Part shown: piece by piece, positions 57,358 through 64,000 of the stretch
How positions within the stretch are numbered: the first letter of the stretch is position 1
How the letters are laid out: each line of letters begins with the position of its first letter
Assembly: GCA_022496805.1 (NCBI GenBank)
Contig: CM040100.1
Coordinates: forward strand, 16,769,009-16,833,008
Direction of reading: 5' to 3'
Length of the DNA stretch: 64,000 bases
From: Pohlia nutans
Lineage: Eukaryota > Streptophyta > Bryopsida > Bryales > Mniaceae
Made by a program: the position numbers and the translations under genes
The notes under the pieces: generated by a model
Databases searched by the model: none
What the model saw: the letters and a program-made list of their open reading frames with translations, nothing else
Told to the model about the DNA's origin: nothing

Positions 57358-58263
57358 GTTCCTTTGTCATGCAGGCTAATGGTTTTGATTTGGTTTTGAT
57401 TTGACTTTGTAGTCTGTTGGATCTAATAGTAATATGTGGTTCATTATAGGCTCAGTCAAGCTTCTTTCTACACGTGAATTAATTAGGAATTGAAGTAGTA
57501 TGACTAGCGAATGGAAGTACAAGTATATTTCTTGGAAACACATGCTATGTATGTTAATGCTCTTTTGCAATCACAATTCCTATTTCTTTTCCTTATATCC
57601 AATCCTTGCATCGCATATTCATGTTTTTCAAGCCTTCAACTGAACTAATGTCAATTTTTGAGCTTGCATAGTGGGATCCAAAAAGTGAGCGTAATTTTAC
57701 TCTTCCTATAATACAAACAATTGCCATTATTATTGATAAAATTAAAATCTTTAGCCCCAATGATTTTTGGATATAGTATAATACAAACAATTGTCATTAT
57801 TATTGATAAAATTAAAATCTTTAGCCCCAATGATTTTTTGGATATAGTATATAAAATAGACTACATGATAACATGAATAACGCAATTTTGATCTTAAATA
57901 TACATTTCTTTGGATTTAATTTAAATTGCAGTTCAAACCCTCGTTTCACCTACTTCAATGTAGGGATAAGTTTTGTTACTTACAAGGTATAAAATCCTTT
58001 AAAAGAAAAATGAGAATCCTCTTCAAAATCATGTGCAAAAGAAATCACAAATTTCCAAGGTTGATTGACTATGATATTGAAGTTTAAAGTTTTAGATTAT
58101 AAGTTGGTCTATTACAAAAATTCATGGTATCTTTATTTCCTTTGAACCAAACTTGGAGATATTAGAGTATATTTGTTATAGTGTATATACATATGAATTT
58201 TGATGATAAAAATAAATATTTTGTCCCATTTCTACTAAAAATTCAGGGTCTCATTTCACCTTT
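57358..58263. other. AT-rich intergenic DNA with a 70-bp tandem duplication
   Basis: ATAATACAAACAATTGCCAT... through TTTAGCCCCAATGATTTTTG is duplicated at 57708-57777 and 57778-57849 with two or so differences. No gene seen. Confidence 0.6.
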
Positions 58264-58487
58264 AGGCTAGATAGATATGAACACCGGTCCTCTTTCGAGG
58301 CCGGCGTGAATAAAGTGTCTGTTCGTCTTGACAATGAGCCAATGCCCACCGGAAAAAGGTCCATTGGTACAAGACTACTCACCTCTTTCGAGAATAGACA
58401 CTTTAGTGACCAGAGATAAATACTAGTAACACTAGTAAAATATGTTAGATTAGAATTAGCGCGGGTATAAATTGGTGTTTTTTTTGC

Positions 58488-58582
58488 TGGAGGTCGCTAA
58501 GTCATGGTTCCAAGGTTGGTTGGAGAAGGGCGTTTATGTTACAATTGTACGGTCCGGGTTCGATTCCCGTGGAGTCCGTCTG
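58488..58582 (+). other. tRNA-like (A box/B box) block antisense within LINE 3' UTR
   Basis: A perfect B box GGTTCGATTCC (58557-58567) lies about 50 bp after an A-box-like TCGCTAAGTCATGG (58494-58507), on the strand opposite to the LINE. The same block in degraded form sits at about 25060-25150 in another LINE copy (GGGAATTGAATCC). It is thus part of the LINE 3' UTR and not a free tRNA gene. No intact acceptor stem or anticodon arm could be drawn. Confidence 0.6.
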
Positions 58583-59186
58583 AGCGTTTATTGTGATATA
58601 CATGACTTGGTGCTGCTAGTGAATTATTCATAGGCAGGAAAGTTTGTACCAACCAACCGGCCCCGTCCCATCTACCTGAGACAAGTGTGTACTGTGAGCT
58701 AATCAAACAAAAAATACAAAAGAAATAAGTAGTGGTCTTCACCCTTACCCTCTTTTTGTTTGGTAGTTTTGTTTTATTTAGTAATCCATTGGTAGTGGTT
58801 GGTTATTTTATATTTTTCTTTCATGCAGAATAATTGATCCGGCATAATGTATAGCAATGGTGTTTATTTCTTTGAATGTGTGTTTAATGGCAGTTTCAGG
58901 TAATTTAAATTTTGTTTCAAGGAGTTTCATTGAGGGGATATGTGTTGTGCCTCTAGCTCCTGCCGTGATGACTATGAGTGGGTCAACTTTCCATCCTAAA
59001 TTAATAATGTTGTTAATAAGTGGTTGGTATTTTTGATTTTTGATTTTTGATATCTATTGTTGTTTGTGGGAATCTGTCATTACAATATGTAAATTCAATA
59101 AATTGAATTGTGAGGTTGTCTGATGGATGTGATGGTGGGTCATTTTTGTATGGGAGTCCTTTTACGCAGAGGATGTCTGGTTTGAA

Positions 59187-59819
59187 TCAAGCGTTGCAAT
59201 GGCATCTTTGTTGTTCACATGTGCATGGTAGTAGCCATGGGGGTACTATGTTTTCTTGGGGGTTGTTGAATGTTCCTGCGTTCATGAGGGTGTAACATCT
59301 AGATTTTTGTGATGAGAGGATTAATTTCCTTAGTTCCCAAACCGCTTTGTTGTGTCTTTTGATTCTAATGGCGTGAATGTGGTGATGACTACATTTTAGA
59401 AGTGCGTGTAGCCATGTGTCTGCATCTGCAGAGTTGCAGATAGAACATGTTATTGAGGGGAATCTTTCTCTACCAAAAAATAGTTGTTTTCTAGCATTAC
59501 CCATGTATTGGCCGGTACGAAGTTTTAATATAATTGTTTTTTTTGAGTCAGTGATTGTAGGATTGGACCAAAATGTGTTGGATAGTTCGTTATCGATGTT
59601 TGGGTTCATGGTCCATTTGCTAATGTTTGGAAATTCGATTGCCATTTCTTCAAGGTTATTTTCTTGGTCGTATTTGGTTAGATATATTTGGAGACATCTG
59701 ACGGGGCCTTTATCTGGCCGTTTTATAGGTCCTGGTCATATATCTTTTTGAAAATAAAATGGTGTAGTATGTGCAAATTCATATGAACTTGTGGCTCTGA
59801 AGTATTCTTTTCTGGCCCC
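59187..59819 (-). pseudogene. LINE ORF2 C-terminus with zinc-finger-like motif
   Basis: Contains CSICNSADADTWLHALLKC, matching the C-X2-C...H...C motif (zf-RVT type) near the C-terminus of plant LINE ORF2 proteins. It is in frame with RNase H upstream, separated by a TAG at 59820. It ends CTCEQQRCHCNA. Confidence 0.7.
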
Positions 59820-60641
59820 CTATTTTGCAAGTATATCCGCTTGTTCATTGCCTTTAATGTTAATATGTGCTTTGACTTTGTGGAATGTGGTGGGTTGAGT
59901 ACGAGTTTTTAACATTTCTACCATGTCTGTTAGTATGGTTTTATCTGCGTGATTGTTGTGTGTGGTTGGATGTTTGATGTGTGTGTTTAGATTGTATAGG
60001 CAGTTGAGGCAGTCTGTAAATATATGTGCTGGTTCATCTGGGTATTTAGTAGTGATTAATCTAAGTGTTCTATGGATAGCCATTAGTTCAGCTCGAAAAC
60101 ATGTTTGTAGGCCTGGTAGTCTTGCTGATATTTGCATGTCAGCCTTTGTAGAGTTGTATATTCCGTACCCGGCTTTTTCTTTTTTCCAATGTCCGTCGGG
60201 AGCTTGTTCAGGAGGAAAGAAGGATCCATCGATATAGTAGCTATGTTGTGGTTGAAATTTAGGTGTAGTGTTTGTCACAAAGTTTGGTAGAGGTGGCATG
60301 TTTAAAGTGGTTGGGTTGATGGAAGGCGGGTATATGAGTTTGTTCCATTTTTTATTTTTATTGACCGGTGTGTTGTGGGGGGTACGTGGAGCATTTTGTA
60401 TGTGATATTGTGGAATTTGTAGGTTTTCAATTGCTGCTTTAATTGTATTTATTTGGTATGGTGTACCAATGATGTGATCTTGGTGATGAATGCATAGGAC
60501 GCGGATTGCAAGGGGTTCTGTCTTTGGTTTATGTAGTTCTTGTGGGATTGTTGGTTCTTCATATGTGATGGAATCTGCGGCGAAGTGGGCAATCATATGG
60601 GTGTCTGAAAAAGGCCCCTTGTGTGGGGAAATTTTTTGGTA
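59820..60641 (-). pseudogene. LINE RNase H domain
   Basis: The catalytic pattern is complete: YYIDGSF (D), FRAELMAIHRTLRL (E), AHIFTDCLNCLYNL (D), and HKVKAHINIKGNEQADILAK (H/D). RNase H after RT is found in the I clade and in some plant and algal LINEs. The frame closes with TAG after ILAK; a sister copy at 23850 has Asp there (LAKDGT), showing that the stop is a mutation. Confidence 0.8.
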
Positions 60642-61403
60642 TCAATTTGTATCTGGTATAACCAGTATAGTGATGTTATTTGGGTCGGTTTTGGCTGCCA
60701 ATCGTGCCCAGTGAATTGCTTGTTGGGTTGTTTCTTCATTATGTGGATGGGCGTAGCCTATGCCTTTCCATTTGTATTGGAAGGCGGTACCGAATGATCC
60801 AAAGACTTTATCTCTTGCAAAAGGAGAGTAAAATTCTGAAATTTGTGTGGAACATGTTATTGGTGAAGAGAAGTATGAGTAGGAGATATTAAAGGAGGTA
60901 GTAATGGAGTCCAAAATACTTGTGGGTAGAGTATGTTGTGCTGCTTTTAGTGGGTCTTTTGTGGGGATTTTATGGTTGTATCTTTGATAGAGCCATAGTA
61001 CTTCTTTTTCAAATGATTGTGTTTGCGGTACTAGACCGTGTGAGCTATAAATTGCTTTATTATATTGTTGCCATAGCCATTTTAGTCTAGTGGTTGGTAT
61101 AGTGATGAGGTGTCTACCGGTATCTTCATATAGGTGGGTTTGTTCATTATTTACTTGTATGGTATCGTAATTGGAAACGATGTCTTTTTCCGGGTTACAT
61201 TCTTGTATGTGTATGTGTGTAAGTGGGGTGGATGTGGGTGGAGGGATGAATCTTGTATCTCTGCTTTGTTCAATAGTGAAGTGTGTGTTAATAATTTTTT
61301 TATAGTGATTGTGTTGTAGTTTTGTGTAGTATTTTGTTAGTAGTTTGATGTTGTGTGCAATGGTTGTTGGGTGGTTGAAAGGAAAGAGTTCTCTTTGTGG
61401 CAT
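60642..61403 (-). pseudogene. LINE ORF2 segment resembling PCIF1-type methyltransferase
   Basis: Between RT and RNase H lies a 253-residue segment. Its C-terminal 90 residues read in order FSSPITC (178-184), FYSPFARDKVFGSFG (191-205), YAHPHNEE (217-224) and ITILVIPDT (244-252). The spacing and motifs recall the PCIF1 methyltransferase domain (F.SP.N, FGS.G, NPPF, IVFIPEW). The catalytic NPPF position reads HPHN, so activity is doubtful. A TGA follows directly (60642), with YQKISPHKGPFSDTHM continuing in frame after it. The identification is by memory of the family pattern and needs a profile search. Confidence 0.5.
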
Positions 61404-62296
61404 CTATTTGTTGTATGTATCGTTGTTTTGAAGAGTCCATTGACATAGGTATGTGTTATATTTTTTTGTTATTTTATATTTATCTTTTGAGGTATTTGTT
61501 TTGTGGTTTAATATTATGTCGATGGGAAATCTTAGGGGGTTGTTTTTTATGTTAGGAGGTGGGTTTGGGTGAAGGTGTTGTTGTGGGGCTGGGGGTTGAG
61601 GTGGGTTAGCTGGTGCTCTTGGTAATATGTTTTGGTTATTTGAGATGAATCTCGGTTTAAGCGTACGAGCGGGTGGGTGTCTTGCACATGGGTTTGGGCA
61701 ATTTGGTGTGCAACTTGGGTAGCAAAACAATTGTTCAGCTATTTGAAGTGCGCTTTTTTCTAGTTTGGTTGGTGTTTTGTAGTATGTTTTGAAGTTTTCT
61801 GGCGTCATAAGGGTTGTTCCGTTGGAAAGGGTGATGTGTTTTATTTCGTATATGTTATGGATTAATAATTTGTGTAAAAGTTTGAGTGAAAGTTCGGGGT
61901 CGAGAAGTGGAAGTTCAATTGTCGATTGAGCTCGCCATTCTCGTTCCAATTCTGTCATATGTAATAGGAAATTTTCATTTGTACTTTTGAGGTGAATTCC
62001 TCCAGCATTTTTTAGTAGAAATAATGTACGTATGGTTGGTGAATTAATGCAATCATATTGTGTGATTCTTGGGATTTCTTCCGCGCCTCCAAATTTGGCT
62101 AATATGTGGTGTATAAGTCCCTTATATATTATACCTAGTCTCCCTTGGTCGTTAAGTGCGTTTCTAAGTTGTTCACCAATGCATCGTAGATATGCGTTTT
62201 TTAGTGAGAAGGCTTCAAGACCAAAGAGTTCGTGAGGTAATTGGGTTATTACATTTGCTGTGCATTTTGGTAGTCCACATATTGTTTTTCGGATTC
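61404..62296 (-). pseudogene. LINE ORF2 linker with Cys cluster and proline-rich stretch
   Basis: After a frameshift in an A-run near 62300 the coding frame resumes (LFGLEAFSLKNAYLRCIGEQ) and passes EREWRAQSTIELPLLDPELS. It contains CYPSCTPNCPNPC, a four-cysteine CX3CX3CX3C cluster, followed by a proline-rich region (PRAPANPPQPPAPQQ). It ends at a TAG immediately before the methyltransferase-like segment. Confidence 0.6.
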
Positions 62297-63403
62297 CTAT
62301 AATTTTTTATCTAGTTTTTTGATGGTCGGTAGTGAGTATGGGACTGCATAAAAACTGTATGCAATGCCTGCTCTAATGACCGTGTCAACCATGCTAATTT
62401 TTTGTTTAATTGTGGCGGGGCATTTGGCTAGTTGTTTGCATTGGTCTATTATTTTGTTTGTGGTGATGTGTGTTTGGAGTTTCCATTTTAAAGATGGTAC
62501 TAGTTGAATGCCTAAGTATACATAAGGTTCATTTTGATGTAGAACGGGTATTGGTTGATTTCTGTAAGATATGTTTTGTATTTGGGTCTTAAATTTTTCA
62601 GGATTTAGTTTGGATTTGTTGGGACATCCAGTGATGGCACATTTTTGTACACCCAAGTCCATTCCAGCCCATTCACAAAATTTATCTAGTTTGTTTAGTT
62701 GCGTTTGTAGTGATTGGAGATTATTTGTTATAGCTGCTAGGTCATCTGCGTATGCTGCAGAGCTGATGGTTAATTTTGATGTACCAAATGTGTACCCGTT
62801 TTTACCTCTTTGTAACCATCTAAGTAGTGGTTCAAGAAATATCAGAAATAAATATGGGCTTAGTGTATCTCCTTGGATGGTGCCTCTTTGAATGGGTATT
62901 GGTTTTGTTTTGCCGAAGTGTTCACCGGTAAATATGGTGGTAGAGTGTGAGTAAATATTTCCAATTAGTGTTACTGCATCTAATGGATATTCAAGGTCTT
63001 TCATTATAGCTAATAGTCTAGCGTGGTCAAGGGAGCCAAATGCATTTTTAAAGTCTATGTATAGAAGGTATATGTTTTGGTTGGTAAATCTAGCGTCTTC
63101 CAGGGCTGCTATGAGTAGTTGTAGTTGTCTGGATGTACTTCTTTCTGCTCTAAATCCTTCTTGACTGTCGTGTAGTATCTGATATTTTTCACTATATGAT
63201 AATAGTATTAGTGTTAGTGTGCTAATGAATAATTTATAAATTGTGTTTGCAAGTGCTATAGGTCTGTGGTTTGGTAATAGTGATGGGTCCCCTTTTTTAT
63301 ACAAAAGTATGGTTAGACTTATTTTCCATGATGCTGGGATTTTTTTATGTTTGTAGCAATGGGTGAAAAATAAGAATAGCAATTTATGAAAGCTATCAAC
63401 CAT
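62297..63403 (-). pseudogene. LINE reverse transcriptase domain
   Basis: 368 residues open. Motifs in order: ILLYKKGDPSLLPNHRPIAL (motif 2 region), YLLYIDFKNAFGSLDH (A), GTIQGDTLSPYLFLIFLEPL (B), YADDLAAI (C) and YLGIQLVPSLKWK (D/E). All catalytic aspartates are present. An in-frame TAA at 63410 separates it from the upstream PGPDKIPNSI, and a frameshift ends it at 62297. Confidence 0.88.
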
Positions 63404-63409
63404 ATTTTT

Positions 63410-64000
63410 TTAAATTGAGTTTGGAATTTTATCTGGGCCTGGTGTTTTGTTATTGGATAGGTGTTTTAAACATAAATCATATGTTTCTTGGTCGAAGTAT
63501 TTATGCAGTGGTGTTTGAGGGTCTCCTCTTGTATCTATTATAAATCCATCTAGATCATGCCATGGGTATTGTTTAACTCCACATGTGCAATTAGTTGGAT
63601 GTTCTGGTTGGTAATAACATGTTGGGGCTGTAGGTCTATTACTAATTGATTGTTGAATATAAATTTCATTTGCTATGACTTTTGGGCTAGTTAGTATGTT
63701 GTTGTTTCTATCCATAATGCAATCTAACGGTGGTGTTTCTTGGTTCTTGAAAACTTTTTTATTTATTTTTTTGGGGCTTTTTTCACATAGTTGTCTGTAT
63801 TTCTTGATTGCTTTTTTAACACAGTCTTGGATGTATTTAGTGGTAATTTTCCGTGCTTGTTTGTTTGCGGTTTTAGCTAGTTCTGCTAGAGTTTTAATCC
63901 ACTCTTGTGGATTTAATTCTGGGCTAGGGGGTGGTGGGATGGTAATGTGGTTATGGTTTTTTAATTCTTCTATTATTGGGTGATTTTGCCAGTCTGGTAT
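63410..64000 (-). pseudogene. LINE ORF2 linker upstream of RT (partial)
   Basis: Reads QEWIKTLAELAKTANKQARK and KKINKKVFKNQETPPL, then MDRNNNILTSPKVIANEIY and NNKTPGPDKIPNSI, the usual stretch between the endonuclease and RT in LINE ORF2 (TPGPDKIP motif). It continues beyond the window. Confidence 0.75.

Larger units (their letters stand above)
58264..64000 (-). mobile_element. LINE retrotransposon, 3' 5.7 kb, runs off the window
   Basis: On the minus strand ORF2 holds, in order, an N-terminal linker, reverse transcriptase (62297-63403), a proline-rich Cys segment, a methyltransferase-like region (60642-61403), RNase H (59820-60300) and a C-terminal Cys/His motif. The 3' UTR includes an antisense tRNA-like block and ends in a CCTCGAAAGAGG stem and a short TATC tail. 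ORF2 is broken by one frameshift (near 62300) and stops at 63410, 61404, 60642 and 59820. The endonuclease is expected beyond 64000. Fragments of the same family occur at 17803, 23830 and 50738. Confidence 0.88.

Noticed and set aside
58488..58582. Intact tRNA gene
   Set aside because: A and B boxes are present but no acceptor or anticodon stem can be formed, and the block is part of the LINE 3' UTR.
59820..63412. In-frame stops in the LINE as a possible altered genetic code
   Set aside because: TAA, TAG and TGA all occur, a frameshift is present, and a sister copy has Asp at one stop; host genes use standard stops. Ordinary decay fits.

Overview
This window is nuclear DNA of a streptophyte plant with a repeat-dense, AT-rich genome. 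The supporting evidence is two intron-containing genes for cytosolic elongation factor 1-alpha with plant-type sequence, a plant AAACCCTA telo-box upstream of one of them, a six-exon gene of the YqgF/RuvX family with a likely organellar N-terminus, a Stowaway MITE, and interstitial TTTAGGG-type repeats. The two EF1A proteins lack several residues I associate with flowering plants, and TTAA-flanked piggyBac-like MITEs and this LINE type are unusual for seed plants. A non-seed land plant or a charophyte alga is therefore plausible, but I cannot place it more finely.

Layout: 1-2640 is AT-rich DNA with a 978-bp foldback element flanked by TA (1466-2443). 2640-9106 is a decayed Ty3/gypsy retrotransposon on the minus strand. 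Its 5' LTR (8491-9106) has a TATA box and three perfect heat-shock elements, its gag is split by about 2.4 kb of foreign DNA, and its 3' part (integrase, 3' LTR) is missing. 12613-14991 is the YqgF-like gene. 15000-25400 is MITEs and LINE tails. 25469-33817 is a nested composite of two abutting 0.6-kb MITEs that were hit by a 1.26-kb foldback, a Tc1-like transposon and a 4.9-kb transposon full of palindromic repeats. 34902-36343 is a Stowaway MITE followed by three TTAA MITEs nearly end to end. 37100-38644 and 45681-47216 are the EF1A pair, separated by more MITEs. 48371-54893 holds more chains of TTAA elements and a LINE fragment. 55370-57357 is a decayed MULE-type transposase with a SWIM zinc finger. 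58264-64000 is the 3' part of a LINE on the minus strand that runs off the window.

The host genes are housekeeping genes (translation elongation; rRNA processing or a related nuclease, probably in an organelle). The EF1A copies encode the same 448-aa protein and are almost identical in exons and in much of the coding-region intron, yet differ in promoter, leader and 3' UTR, which points to gene conversion.

The most interesting observations are: a LINE ORF2 with a segment between reverse transcriptase and RNase H that resembles the PCIF1-type mRNA-cap adenosine methyltransferase fold; MITEs chained through single shared TTAA sites; a non-autonomous transposon built of about forty near-perfect palindromes; and heat-shock elements in a retrotransposon LTR. 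All family names rest on reading motifs by eye, since no search was possible.
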